64,000 bases of DNA from positions 1 to 64,000 of the forward strand of contig CAJUHP010000009.1 in the NCBI GenBank assembly GCA_910586125.1. Direction: 5' to 3'. Below, piece by piece: positions 24,971 through 34,340 of this stretch. This DNA is from an uncultured Lachnospiraceae bacterium (lineage in GTDB: Bacteria > Bacillota > Clostridia > Lachnospirales > Lachnospiraceae). The notes below the pieces were generated by a model, which ran no database searches, had not been told where the DNA came from, and saw only the letters and a list, made by a program, of their open reading frames with translations. A program made the translations under genes and the position numbers. Position 1 is the first letter of the stretch. Each line of letters starts with the position of its first letter.

Positions 24971-27472
24971 ATGAAAAAGGACATTCGAGATTATCTGGGC
25001 CGGGAATTTTTGTTTTACGACGGAGGGAGCGGCACCTATCTGCAGGCACACGGCTTGAAGCCAGGCGAGCTGCCGGAGGAGTGGAATCTGACGAACCGGG
25101 AAGCGGTGACAGAAATGCACGAGTCATTTCTGAAGGCAGGCAGCCATATTCTTTTGACCAATACCTTTGGAGCCAATCCCGGCAAGCTGCAGAACTCCCG
25201 TTTTGAACTGGAGGAGATCATAGCGGCCGGGGTAGAAAACGCCAGGGAGGCGGTGCGCCGGTATCAGGAAAACGGCGGAAAGAACCGCCCTCTGTTTGTC
25301 TCTCTGGATATCGGACCCAGCGGCCATCTGATGAAACCGTACGGCGATCTGGGCTTTGAGGAGGCGTACGAGTGGTTTCGCCAGGCTGCGGTCTGCGGCG
25401 AAAAAGCCGGGGCGGATCTGGTCACAATTGAAACCATGAGCGACAGTTATGAAGTCAAGGCGGCGCTTCTGGCTGTGAAAGAGAACACATCTCTCCCGGT
25501 TTTCGTCACCATGGTATTTGACGAGGGAGGACGTCTTCTGACCGGAGGCAAAATTGCGGGGACTGCGGCTCTGTTAGAAGGGCTGGGAGCCGACGCCATC
25601 GGCTTGAACTGCGGACTGGGGCCGTACCAGATGGAAAAACTGCTGGATTCGCTCCTGCCGGTAACTTCGCTGCCGGTTATTGTCAATCCCAACGCGGGCC
25701 TTCCCCGGACAGAAGAGGGCGCCACGGTTTATGATATCGGGGCCGAGGAGTTCGGCGCGGTCATGGAACGAATCGGGGAGAGAGGCGCCTGGGTATTAGG
25801 CGGCTGCTGCGGCACGACAGCGGACTATATCGCGGCTATGGTGCGGCGTCTGAAGGGAAAAAAACCGGCGGCGCGCCGGGTGCAGGAGCGGACGTTTGTC
25901 ACCTCCGGATCACAGTGCGTAGAGATCGGCCCGGACCCGGTGATTATCGGAGAGCGCATCAATCCCACGGGAAAGAAATGGCTGAAACAGGCGCTGCTTA
26001 CCGGGGATACGGACCGGATTTTGAAGGAGGCGCTGAAGGAGCAGGAAGACGGCGCACATATTTTGGATGTGAATGCAGGGCTGCCCGGTCTCTGTGAGGC
26101 CGATAAACTGAAGGAGCTGATCCCGGCGCTTCAGGCCGTGACAGATCTGCCGCTGCAGATCGACACCAGCGACCCGAAAGCGATGGAGCAGGCAGCCAGA
26201 ATTTACAACGGCCGTCCCATGCTGAATTCCGTGAACGGAAAAAAAGAATCAATGGAAGCCGTATTTCCCATCGCCAAAAAATACGGCGGCGTGGTGGTGG
26301 GCCTTTGTCTGGACGAGAGCGGGATTCCGTCCAGCGCGGAGGGCCGTCTCAAAATTGCAGAAAAGATCATAGATACCGCGGCCTCTTATGGCATTGCAAA
26401 GAATCAAATTGTTATCGACGCGCTGGCGCTGACGGTCAGCACCGAGCCTGAGAGCGCGAATGTGACGCTTGCGACGCTTAAGAAAGTGCGCGAGGAACTG
26501 GGCGCGGCAACGGTCCTCGGCGTATCCAATATTTCGTTTGGGCTTCCGGCCAGAGAAGTGCTCAACGCCTCCTTTTTTGCCATGGCGCTGCAAAACGGTT
26601 TGAGCTGCGGAATCATCAATCCGTCCAGCCAGGCGATGCGGGACGCCTATGATTCGTATCGGGCTCTGTGCGGACATGATAAAAACTGCAGCGATTTTAT
26701 TGCCCGCAATGCGGGGAGAAAAACTGCAGCCGCAGCAGGAATAACGGATGCTCCGGCCGGCGCACTGTCGGCGGCCGGCCGAAAACAGGCGCCAATAGAA
26801 GGTTTCAGCCGTGACGCCTTGGAAGAGCAGACCGGCGCACTGTATCGGGCGATTGAAAAAGGGCTGTCCGGCGATGCGGGAAAATGTACGAAAACACTTT
26901 TATCCTCCCTGTCTCCTCTGGACATCATCGACGGGGAACTGATACCGGCGCTGGATGCGGTGGGAAAAGGCTTTGAGAGAGGGACGCTGTTTTTGCCCCA
27001 GCTTCTGATGAGCGCCGACGCGGCAGGAGCCGCCTTTGAGGAGATCCGGGCTTTTCTGGGACGCTCCGGCCAGACGCAGCAGAAAAAAGGAACCATCATA
27101 CTGGCGACGGTAAAGGGCGATATTCATGATATCGGCAAGAATATCGTGAAGGCGCTGCTTGACAATTATGGATATGACGTGCGTGATCTGGGCAAGGATG
27201 TAAAGCCCGAGACAGTCGTCAACGCGGTCAGAGAGAGCAGAGCACCGCTGGTGGGACTCAGCGCGCTGATGACGACGACGGTCGTATCCATGGAAGAAAC
27301 CATTGCTCTGCTTCGCGCAGATTTTCCCGAGGTAAAGATTATGGTCGGCGGCGCGGTGCTGAATGAGGAATATGCGGCCCGCATCGGCGCGGATTTCTAC
27401 GGACCGGACGCGATGGCCTCCGTGCGGTATGCGGAGGAAGTGTTTGGAAATTTAAACGGCGCCGTCCGTTAA
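24971..27472 (+). CDS. metH: Cobalamin-dependent methionine synthase lacking the activation domain
   Basis: 833 residues in three modules. The homocysteine-binding barrel (1-300) has zinc ligands Cys214, Cys279 and Cys280 (LNCGLGP, GGCCGTT). The pterin-binding barrel (about 322-575) starts IIGERINPTGKK and has LDVNAG and QIDTSDP. The cobalamin cap and binding domain (about 615-833) has DIHDIGKN, with His719 the lower axial ligand of cobalt. It moves a methyl group from 5-methyl-THF to homocysteine through methyl-cobalamin. The missing fourth domain is supplied by the gene upstream. A polar, Ala-rich linker (582-610) joins modules two and three. Confidence 0.95.
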   Translation: MKKDIRDYLGREFLFYDGGSGTYLQAHGLKPGELPEEWNLTNREAVTEMHESFLKAGSHILLTNTFGANPGKLQNSRFELEEIIAAGVENAREAVRRYQENGGKNRPLFVSLDIGPSGHLMKPYGDLGFEEAYEWFRQAAVCGEKAGADLVTIETMSDSYEVKAALLAVKENTSLPVFVTMVFDEGGRLLTGGKIAGTAALLEGLGADAIGLNCGLGPYQMEKLLDSLLPVTSLPVIVNPNAGLPRTEEGATVYDIGAEEFGAVMERIGERGAWVLGGCCGTTADYIAAMVRRLKGKKPAARRVQERTFVTSGSQCVEIGPDPVIIGERINPTGKKWLKQALLTGDTDRILKEALKEQEDGAHILDVNAGLPGLCEADKLKELIPALQAVTDLPLQIDTSDPKAMEQAARIYNGRPMLNSVNGKKESMEAVFPIAKKYGGVVVGLCLDESGIPSSAEGRLKIAEKIIDTAASYGIAKNQIVIDALALTVSTEPESANVTLATLKKVREELGAATVLGVSNISFGLPAREVLNASFFAMALQNGLSCGIINPSSQAMRDAYDSYRALCGHDKNCSDFIARNAGRKTAAAAGITDAPAGALSAAGRKQAPIEGFSRDALEEQTGALYRAIEKGLSGDAGKCTKTLLSSLSPLDIIDGELIPALDAVGKGFERGTLFLPQLLMSADAAGAAFEEIRAFLGRSGQTQQKKGTIILATVKGDIHDIGKNIVKALLDNYGYDVRDLGKDVKPETVVNAVRESRAPLVGLSALMTTTVVSMEETIALLRADFPEVKIMVGGAVLNEEYAARIGADFYGPDAMASVRYAEEVFGNLNGAVR

Positions 27473-27835
27473 CTGCCGTACCAAGTCCAGGCATGGAAAT
27501 ACGTTTATTGACGCGTTGCATTTTGTCCTGGAAATTATTTGACAAAGTGAATTTGGGCGAATGCTGAAGCAGCGGCAAAATCAGGGGCTGTTGTCAGACA
27601 AAGATTTTATACAATATATGGCATCTCTGTACGAACTGGTATAGGCATATTTTGTGTTTTATCTGTTGTTTGGCAGCAGTCTTTTTTTGTGTCTGCGGTT
27701 ATTTACACGCGGCTTTTTTGCATAAACCTTTTCTTTCTGCGCATAGTAAAACGGAGCAGTTTGAACGAAACAACGATCTGATAGCAGGTCCGATTTATGG
27801 ATCATAAATATTTTGCAGTAGAGAGGCGGTAGTTT
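27473..27835 (+). other. Intergenic region with forespore-type promoter; no spoVAC
   Basis: This 363-nt gap between metH and spoVAD has no supported coding sequence; in particular no spoVAC frame is seen, although that gene normally precedes spoVAD. It carries the sigmaG-like promoter at 27719-27748. Confidence 0.7.
27719..27748 (+). promoter_or_regulatory. SigmaG/F-type (forespore) promoter of spoVAD-spoVAE
   Basis: TGCATA (27719-27724), a 17-nt spacer and CATAGTA (27742-27748) match the forespore sigmaG consensus (TGHATA ... CATnnTA) known for spoVA operons. It lies 88 nt upstream of the spoVAD start. Confidence 0.75.
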
Positions 27836-28843
27836 ATGCAGCAGGGAAAACAGAGCATTCGTTTTGAGCGCACGCCCAGGATTTTAGAAGCGGCGTCCGT
27901 AGTGGGAGAGAAGGAAGGACAGGGCCCGTTAGCCGCGGAATTTGATGAGATCGAGAACGATCCCATGTTTGGGACAGAAAACTGGGAAGCGGCAGAGAGT
28001 GCGCTGCAGAAGCGGGCAGCGGAACGGGTGCTGGAAAAAGCGGGCGTAGTCCGCACGCAGGTGCGGTATTTGTTTGCCGGCGATCTTCTCGGACAGTTGA
28101 TTGCGACATCGTTTGGCACGGTGGATCTGGAGATACCGGTCTTGGGCTTGTACGGGGCCTGTTCCACCATGGGAGAGGCTATGGGACTCGCGGCATCTTT
28201 TATCGACAGTGAGAATGCCGATTATACCCTCGCGCTGGCCTCCAGCCATTTTGCCAGCGCGGAGAAACAGTTTCGTTTTCCTCTGGAATACGGAAACCAG
28301 CGCCCGTATTCAGCGACCTGGACCGTGACTGGCTGCGGGGCAGTGGTACTGGGAAAACAGGGCGGCATCGCCAAGATTACCGGGATGACGCCGGGCAAGA
28401 TTGTCGATATGGGATATAAGGATTCCATGAATATGGGCGCCGCCATGGCGCCGGCGGCGGCCGATACGATCCTGCGCAATTTTCAGGATTTTGAGAGAAG
28501 GCCGGAAGATTACGATCAGGTGATCACCGGAGATCTGGGAACCATTGGGACGGAAATTATGATCAATTTTCTGCGAAATAAGGGATATGATATAGCCGGG
28601 CGCCATATGGACTGCGGCATCGCCATTTTTGATGCGGACCGCCAGGACACGCACGCCGGAGGAAGCGGCTGCGGCTGTTCCGCCGTGACCTTCTGCGCTC
28701 ATATTTTGCCGAAAATCCGCGCCGGACAGTGGAAACGGGTGCTTTTTGTGCCGACAGGCGCACTTTTGTCCAGCACCAGCTTTAACGAGGGCAACAGCAT
28801 TCCGGGCATTGCCCACGGCGTAGTGGTGGAAGCGGTAAAATAG
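27836..28843 (+). CDS. spoVAD: Stage V sporulation protein AD
   Basis: 335 residues of the SpoVAD family, which has a thiolase-like fold and binds dipicolinic acid for its uptake into the forespore. Typical blocks are IRFERTPRILEAASVVGEKE, YGACSTMGEAMGLAASF, ASSHFASAEKQFRFPLEYG, and HAGGSGCGCSAVTF with GALLSSTSFNEGNSIPGIAHG near the end. Expression should be in the forespore from the sigmaG-like promoter. It is followed by spoVAE 20 nt on. A spoVAC gene normally in front is absent here. Confidence 0.96.
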   Translation: MQQGKQSIRFERTPRILEAASVVGEKEGQGPLAAEFDEIENDPMFGTENWEAAESALQKRAAERVLEKAGVVRTQVRYLFAGDLLGQLIATSFGTVDLEIPVLGLYGACSTMGEAMGLAASFIDSENADYTLALASSHFASAEKQFRFPLEYGNQRPYSATWTVTGCGAVVLGKQGGIAKITGMTPGKIVDMGYKDSMNMGAAMAPAAADTILRNFQDFERRPEDYDQVITGDLGTIGTEIMINFLRNKGYDIAGRHMDCGIAIFDADRQDTHAGGSGCGCSAVTFCAHILPKIRAGQWKRVLFVPTGALLSSTSFNEGNSIPGIAHGVVVEAVK

Positions 28844-28863
28844 CAGAACAGGAGGACGAGACA

Positions 28864-29220
28864 ATGGAATTTATCAAAGCGTTTCTTGTGGGCGGTATCA
28901 TTTGTGCGGCTGTGCAGATTTTGATGGACAAGACCAAGCTGATGCCGGGGCGGATTATGGTGTTATTGGTTTGCAGCGGCGCTGTTTTGGGCTTTATCGG
29001 CCTGTATGAACCCTTTTCTGAATGGGCCGGAGCGGGGGCGAATGTGCCTCTGCTCGGATTTGGCAATTTGCTCTGGAAAGGAGTGAAGGAGGCGATCGGA
29101 AAAGAGGGCTTTCTGGGAATCTTTAAAGGCGGTCTGACCAGCGCCTCCGCCGGAATCGGGGCGGCGTTGGTGTTCAGTTATCTGGGAGCGTTGATTTTTG
29201 AGCCGAAGATGAAGAAATAG
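28864..29220 (+). CDS. spoVAE: Stage V sporulation protein AE
   Basis: 118 residues, about four hydrophobic helices, with the family's AFLVGGIICAAVQILMDKT start and GANVPLLGFGNLLWKGVKEA loop. It is a membrane part of the SpoVA channel for calcium-dipicolinate. An AGGAGGACGAGACA site precedes the ATG, and a terminator follows. Confidence 0.93.
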   Translation: MEFIKAFLVGGIICAAVQILMDKTKLMPGRIMVLLVCSGAVLGFIGLYEPFSEWAGAGANVPLLGFGNLLWKGVKEAIGKEGFLGIFKGGLTSASAGIGAALVFSYLGALIFEPKMKK

Positions 29221-29289
29221 GTGGAAAAAAGCAGGCATAACGGCAGTAATGCAGTAAAAATAGATTTTTGATATTAGATTTTGTAAAAT

Positions 29290-29321
29290 AAAAAAATCGA
29301 GTATAGTTACTCGATTTTTTT
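29290..29321 (+). terminator. Terminator after spoVAE
   Basis: AAAAAATCGAGTA and TACTCGATTTTTT form a 13-14-bp stem with a 4-nt loop and a T7 tail; A/T symmetry lets it work on both strands. Confidence 0.9.
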
Positions 29322-29427
29322 GTTGGAAATTTAAAATAATACTTTAAAGATATACTAAAAAGTATTATTTTTTTGATTTTATATTGCATTATTTCTTTCT
29401 ATATGTTATAGTTAGTATTGTCAGTAG

Positions 29428-29685
29428 CTATTTCTTATACAGAAATCCAATAATACTGATGCTGAAAAGGAGGGAACTTATCTGTTGTCTTCATACAGCG
29501 TTAGAGCCCTACTCTTCAGCCAAGTAATCCTGTCAGAATCCTTGATTCAGATACAGCAGCGTACGCTGTGGGAAGGACATGACTTGTTAAGTGATATTTG
29601 TATATGACGAAAACCATGGTATGAGCTGTTAGAAAAACAGAAATATATAGAATGGCAAAACAGACAGAGGAGGATTCGTAAATGA
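29428..29685 (+). pseudogene. Short decayed ORF with an in-frame TGA
   Basis: One frame is open from 29428, broken only by TGA at 29605-29607, and ends at TGA 29683-29685, which overlaps the next ATG as ATGA. A GGAGGGAAC site sits 9-10 nt before TTG 29485. The part after the internal stop (WYELLEKQKYIEWQNRQRR) looks like real charged helical protein. I do not recognise the family. The coupling to the frameshifted gene behind it suggests a small two-gene operon that has decayed. The rest of 29322-29681 shows nothing else. Confidence 0.35.
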
Positions 29686-30037
29686 AAAAGAAAAAATATG
29701 GATTTATTCTACTGGCTATCGTTTTTTTTCTGCTGCATCTTTTTTTGTAACCGAGTGGATAAAAGAACAAAGAATCCTAAATCAGCCGATTAATATGTTG
29801 CCGTATTTAATTATGGTTGATGATATCTTATATCAATATACCTATGATCTACCGGAGGAGCCGGAAGAGCCGGAGGATGGAACCATGAAAGAAATTGTAT
29901 TGGGCAAGAAACCGTATAAACATGAACAGGCTAACTTTGGAGACGTGGGTATGAAATACTGGCGTGTGGAGGATTACATCGTAGTAAAATCAACATACAG
30001 CGGGGTTATGATGCAGTTTGAAGAAATCTGGTATTAA
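29682..30037 (+). pseudogene. Small exported protein gene broken by a 1-nt shift in a T tract
   Basis: ATG 29682 has a strong AGGAGG 8 nt upstream and opens a signal-peptide-like frame (MKKKKYGFILLAIVFF) that stops after 22 codons. One extra T in either the T8 run (29722-29729) or the T7 run (29740-29746) restores one continuous reading of about 118 residues. It continues through FVTEWIKEQRILNQPINML to MVDDILYQYTYDLPEEPEEP and ends VVKSTYSGVMMQFEEIWY. So the downstream 80-residue frame (ATG 29795) is the body of the same gene. It is broken, or switched by slippage, or a sequencing error. The family is not recognised; the protein would be secreted or membrane-anchored. Confidence 0.55.
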
Positions 30038-30200
30038 ACTTCATTGCTGTTGTACCTCTGTGCTGGAAGAGCGGCATATTTTCCAAATATCTCATTTTCT
30101 ATCCAAAGATGAATGTTATAGAAATTAAAAATTTTTAGGAGCAAAAGATCCGTCAGGGAGATGAGGTAACAGGGAATCGGATGGAAACAATAACAGAGTA

Positions 30201-30241
30201 AAAGACTGCTGCATGATACGATACCATGCAGCAGTCTTTTT
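30201..30241. terminator. Bidirectional terminator between the small exported gene and PBP1A
   Basis: A perfect 15-bp stem, AAAGACTGCTGCATG (30201-30215) with its complement (30225-30239), a 9-nt loop, and T-runs on the plus side. It lies between convergent genes and can serve both. Confidence 0.85.
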
Positions 30242-30262
30242 ACATTGCACAATAAATTTGAA

Positions 30263-33007
30263 TCATTCCTCCTGCCCGTCGTCCTCCGGATTATCCTCCT
30301 GCTGCTCTTCCGGATTTTCTTCCCATTCATCCGAATCTCCCTCGCCTTCCGGCTCCGGGACATAATAGCTGTTCGCCCACCAGAGATCCGAGCCTTCCGG
30401 ATAGTAGCCGCCGGAGTGGATATAGCACACATTGTTTTCCAGAAAATCCTGCGGCAGTCCAAACGGGGAATCCGCTGTGACCTGCATGGTGGGAAGAATG
30501 CGGAATATCCGGTCAAAACGCTGCTCCATGGGGCAGTCTTCTCCGGCTAACTGGCCGCTTTCGTTGCAGATCGTTACGACTACATGGCAGTTGCAGGATT
30601 CGGTGGGAACTGTGCCGGGGGCGAAGTATTCGGTTGTCACCTGAGAGCCCTCCGGATCTCTGTCGCAGACGCCGTCGATGGCCAGCCGCCCGGACAGACT
30701 GCAGATTCGTGCCTCCACAATCGAATTGGGCATAGGGTTCCCAATATTTTCTTTGCCCTCATTGATTCTCTGCATCACTTCCCGCCACATGCGGCGGTGG
30801 AAGCTGCCGGTACTCAGATCCCCCATACTGATGTTGTTGTCATAACCGCACCAGATCGTGGCGGTGTAATAGGGAGTAAAGCCGGTGAACCAGACATCTT
30901 TTGTGGCTGTGGTCGTTCCGCTTTTTCCCGCCACGTACATATCGTCAAAATTCATGTCCAGACCACTGGAGGAGACGTTCTTCTCGCCGTTTTCCCCGCG
31001 GTAATACTGGCGGTGAATATAGGTCTCGTCCCGCATAGCGTCGGCTAAAAGCCAGGCGGTCGTCTCTTTGACAACCCGGTGCGTCTCCGGGGTATTTTCC
31101 AGGAGAACCCGGCCGTTGTTGTCCAGAATTCGGGTGTAGAAGATCGGCTCTGTGTAGACGCCGCCGTTGGCGATGGAGGCATAAGCCGCCGTCAGTTCCA
31201 GATTGGTGACGCCGTTGTATATGCCGCCCAGGGCCAGAGTCAGGCCCGTGTCGTTTTCGTCGTCCATGGTGGTAAAGCCGAAATTCTTTAGATACTGCAT
31301 ACCTAGTTCCGGCGTTACCGTTTCCATCAGGCAGCGGGTCGCCAGAATATTTGACGAATAGATAATAGCTTCGCGAATGGAACCGTAGCCGCCGTAATAG
31401 GAACCGTTTCGATTATCCCACCAGTTGGTGATCGGCTGTCCAAAATAGCTGTAGGGTTCGTCGTAATACGTGGTGGCCAGCGTGCTGCCGCAGGCGTCCA
31501 GAGCGGGCGCAAAGGCGGCCAGAACCTTGAAGGTGGAGCCGGGCTGTCTGGTCGTGCGGGTAGCGCGGTTTAGGCTGAGGCTGGCAGTTTTGGGGCCGCG
31601 GCCTCCGATGATGGCGGCGACATGGCCGGAGCGCTGTTCCATAACGACCATGGAAGTCTGCGGCTGCAATGTGATATCCAGATTGTCGCCCCAGATGGTG
31701 TCTCCCTCCTCGCCGGTCTCCAGCACGTAGGCTTTAAATTCCTCGATACAGGCTCGGATATCTTCCTCATTGCTGAAGACAAGCTGGAATGTCGTATTGT
31801 TTTTGACGTTGTGATAGTATTGGCGGATATGACCCTCACTGTAATTAGTGGTGGTTCCGTCCGCATGGGTGATGGTCAGTTGGTAGGTAAAGCTCAGCGC
31901 GTCCAGATACTCGTCCTTGGTGTTCTTGTAGTTCTCCGGGTTGTTGATCACCTCGTCCACGATCGCCTGCACTTTTGGGTCCTGGGTGGATATGATCTTC
32001 AGCCCGCCGCTGTAGAGCCGGTTGCGGGCCTGCGCCTCGCTGTAGCCCAGCTTGGTCTGCAGATCAGACAGTACCTGGCGGATCAATTCGTCAACAAAGT
32101 AGGAGTAGGGAGAGCTGGATTCCAGGACAGAAGTATTTACGTTTTGAATCCGCTCGTAAACGTTGTCCTCCAGAGCCTCGTCCCACTCCTCCTGACTGAT
32201 CTTTCCCTGTTCATACATATATTGGAGAACGAGAGCGCGGCGCTCGGCATTTTTTTCCGGATGCGTGATGGGATTGAGGCTGTAGGGGCTCTGCGTGATC
32301 GCGGCGATGGTGGCGCACTCGGACAGATTTAAATCCGATACGTCCTTGCCGAAATAGCGCATACTGGCAGCCTGGACTCCCAGAGTATTGCTGCCCAGAT
32401 TGATGGTGTTCAGATAGTACTCCAGGATCATCTGCTTGCTTAAGTTCTTTTCAAGCTCAAGCGCCAGGTATTGTTCCTGCAGCTTTCGGGTGATCCGGTC
32501 TCCCAGATTGTCCTCGGAACCGCCGTCAAACACATTGTTTTTGATCAACTGCTGCGTGATGGTGCTGGCGCCCTGGTCAAAGCTGCCGCTCTGCAGCCCG
32601 AGCGTGCCGGCCCGGATGATGCCCTTGATATCGATGCCCTGATGCATCCAAAACCGCGCGTCCTCGATGGCGACGAAAGCGTCGATCAGATCTTGTGGAA
32701 AATCTGAGTAGCTGCGCAGTTCCCGGTTGGAACCGGCCTGCACCAGAGTCTGGATCAGATTGCCCTCCCGGTCGTAGATGTTGGTGGCAAAGCCCTCCGG
32801 CGATACGTTGATATCTTGAATGTCCGGCGCGCTGTCGATGATGCTCTGATAAGCACCCAGCCCGGCGCTGACGCCGATGGAACCAATGAGAACAGCGGCG
32901 ATCAGACACATGGCTAACAGAGACACGCCCGCTTTGGTGCGCAATTTTCTTGAAGTGGAGTTGGTTTCCCTTAACCGCTCCGCTGTCCCGCGTTTGCTGT
33001 AATTCAT
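30263..33007 (-). CDS. Class A penicillin-binding protein (PBP1A-type)
   Basis: About 914 residues. I choose ATG 33007 (AAGGAGG 5 nt upstream) over the longer frame to 33052. Order: short cytoplasmic head, one membrane helix (about 27-50), a GT51 glycosyltransferase domain with EDARFWMHQGIDIKG and STITQQLIKN, then a transpeptidase domain with SxxK in GSTFKVL, SxN in SSN and KTG-type KSGTT. It ends in an acidic, Glu/Asp-rich tail of about 35 residues (EGEGDSDEWEENPEEQQED). It polymerises and cross-links peptidoglycan on the outer face of the membrane. It stands alone, with a terminator behind. Confidence 0.95.
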   Translation of the reverse strand: MNYSKRGTAERLRETNSTSRKLRTKAGVSLLAMCLIAAVLIGSIGVSAGLGAYQSIIDSAPDIQDINVSPEGFATNIYDREGNLIQTLVQAGSNRELRSYSDFPQDLIDAFVAIEDARFWMHQGIDIKGIIRAGTLGLQSGSFDQGASTITQQLIKNNVFDGGSEDNLGDRITRKLQEQYLALELEKNLSKQMILEYYLNTINLGSNTLGVQAASMRYFGKDVSDLNLSECATIAAITQSPYSLNPITHPEKNAERRALVLQYMYEQGKISQEEWDEALEDNVYERIQNVNTSVLESSSPYSYFVDELIRQVLSDLQTKLGYSEAQARNRLYSGGLKIISTQDPKVQAIVDEVINNPENYKNTKDEYLDALSFTYQLTITHADGTTTNYSEGHIRQYYHNVKNNTTFQLVFSNEEDIRACIEEFKAYVLETGEEGDTIWGDNLDITLQPQTSMVVMEQRSGHVAAIIGGRGPKTASLSLNRATRTTRQPGSTFKVLAAFAPALDACGSTLATTYYDEPYSYFGQPITNWWDNRNGSYYGGYGSIREAIIYSSNILATRCLMETVTPELGMQYLKNFGFTTMDDENDTGLTLALGGIYNGVTNLELTAAYASIANGGVYTEPIFYTRILDNNGRVLLENTPETHRVVKETTAWLLADAMRDETYIHRQYYRGENGEKNVSSSGLDMNFDDMYVAGKSGTTTATKDVWFTGFTPYYTATIWCGYDNNISMGDLSTGSFHRRMWREVMQRINEGKENIGNPMPNSIVEARICSLSGRLAIDGVCDRDPEGSQVTTEYFAPGTVPTESCNCHVVVTICNESGQLAGEDCPMEQRFDRIFRILPTMQVTADSPFGLPQDFLENNVCYIHSGGYYPEGSDLWWANSYYVPEPEGEGDSDEWEENPEEQQEDNPEDDGQEE

Positions 33008-33286
33008 GAATGCCTCCTTGGGAATGGATAGGGATTTTGGCGTTTCTATCATTATATCAAAGATTGCCGCATAAATAAAGAAAGAAATGCTATTTGTATG
33101 TTAAAATTCCATGTAGTGTTTTTTACGAAAATGTAATAAATATAGAAAAGAGCCGCTTTTTTGTAATATTGTGCAGAGAAACGGGAAGAAAAGCAAGGGG
33201 GAGAGGGATTTTTTGCGGCAGGATGTTCTTTCGCGTCAGAGTACGGCGCGCTATACTGAAGGCAGACAAAGAGGGAGGAGCGTTAT

Positions 33287-33565
33287 ATGCGGATCAATAC
33301 GTTGGAAGGAATAAAGGAAGTGATAGACGATGCCGGTATTCCCATGGTTCTGCGGTATTATCTGGTTCAGGATGACGGAGAAAAAGAGCCGGCATACGGG
33401 GTGGGAATCGTGAAATATGCCCAGGACGGGACGGAGGAACGGGAGTGGATTCCGGGAATCTCCCATTCTAAGGAACAGACAAAACGGCTGCTGGAACAGA
33501 TGATGGAAGGCGTGGTGACGCCGTCCGGGGCTGTGGCCATTGTGGATGACTGGGAAGGGGCATAA
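33287..33565 (+). CDS. Small DUF6514-like protein
   Basis: 92 residues, soluble, mixed alpha/beta: YYLVQDDGEKEPAYGVGIVK and EWIPGISHSKEQTKRLLEQM, then VTPSGAVAIVDDW. The layout (a strand-rich front, a helix, then a VTP...V-DD end) resembles the clostridial DUF6514 family, but I cannot verify the match. A GGGAGGAGCGTT site precedes ATG 33287. It is followed by its neighbour's own promoter. Function unknown. Confidence 0.7.
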   Translation: MRINTLEGIKEVIDDAGIPMVLRYYLVQDDGEKEPAYGVGIVKYAQDGTEEREWIPGISHSKEQTKRLLEQMMEGVVTPSGAVAIVDDWEGA

Positions 33566-33586
33566 TACAAAGGAGACGCTTTTTTC

Positions 33587-33615
33587 TTGCCAGGCTCTTT
33601 CGACTGTGATACACT
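33587..33615 (+). promoter_or_regulatory. Promoter of the yigZ gene
   Basis: TTGCCA (33587-33592), 17 nt, TACACT (33610-33615), 48 nt before the start. Confidence 0.6.
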
Positions 33616-33663
33616 AACAGATAGAAGCTGCAGGGCAGCGGCAGGAAAGGAAGCGAAAAGAGA

Positions 33664-34338
33664 ATGGAACGAGAGCCGGAAAAGATCAAAGAATATAAAA
33701 CCATATATACAGGCGGAAGGGGAGAGATTATCGAAAAAAAATCCCGTTTTATCGCCACGATTCGCCCGGTTTTATCGGAGGAAGAGGCGGTTCTTTTTAT
33801 TGAAGAGATGAAAAAAAAGTACTGGGACGCCAGACATAACTGTTCCGCCTTTGTCATCGGTGCGAGAGGGGAACTTACAAGGTGCAGCGATGACGGGGAG
33901 CCATGCAAAACAGCAGGCTTTCCTATGCTGGATGTGCTGATGGGAGAAAATCTGCGCAATGTCTGCGCGGTCGTGACCCGTTATTTCGGCGGGACGCTTC
34001 TTGGAACCGGCGGACTGGTGCGGGCCTACCAGGCCGCGGTCCGGGAAGGACTTTCTCACTGTGTGGTCATCGAGAAAAAGCTGGCGTCTCAGATGCGGCT
34101 TTCCTGCAGTTATAACGATGCAGGAAAGCTGCAGAACCTGATTGCCAGGCAGCAGATCGCTCTGCAGGACAGCGCATATACGGATCATGTGGAGATGACC
34201 GTTTTACTTCCGGTGGATGAGCGGGCCGGCTTTGAAAAGAAAGTGGTTGAGGCTACGGCAGGCCGCACCGCGATGGAACAGATGGGTGCAACCTACTTTG
34301 CCTGGGCCGAGGACGAGATTGTATTGTTTGAGGAATAA
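33664..34338 (+). CDS. yigZ: YigZ/IMPACT-family protein
   Basis: 224 residues. The N-terminal UPF0029/IMPACT domain is clear (KKSRFIATIRPVLSEEEA, ARHNCSAFVIG, SDDGEPCKTAGFPMLDVL, VVTRYFGGTLLGTGGLVRAY). A C-terminal DUF1949-like ferredoxin-fold domain follows (about 140-220). The eukaryotic relative IMPACT acts in translation control through GCN2; the bacterial role is unclear. A GGAAGCGAAAAG site precedes the ATG. It ends 2 nt from the convergent argH stop, so its transcript likely runs antisense into argH unless another mechanism stops it. Confidence 0.92.
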   Translation: MEREPEKIKEYKTIYTGGRGEIIEKKSRFIATIRPVLSEEEAVLFIEEMKKKYWDARHNCSAFVIGARGELTRCSDDGEPCKTAGFPMLDVLMGENLRNVCAVVTRYFGGTLLGTGGLVRAYQAAVREGLSHCVVIEKKLASQMRLSCSYNDAGKLQNLIARQQIALQDSAYTDHVEMTVLLPVDERAGFEKKVVEATAGRTAMEQMGATYFAWAEDEIVLFEE

Positions 34339-34340
34339 AA

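Noticed and set aside
30034..30516. 160-residue minus-strand ORF at the PBP1A end
   Set aside because: Most of it is another frame of the PBP1A coding sequence and it runs through the bidirectional terminator.
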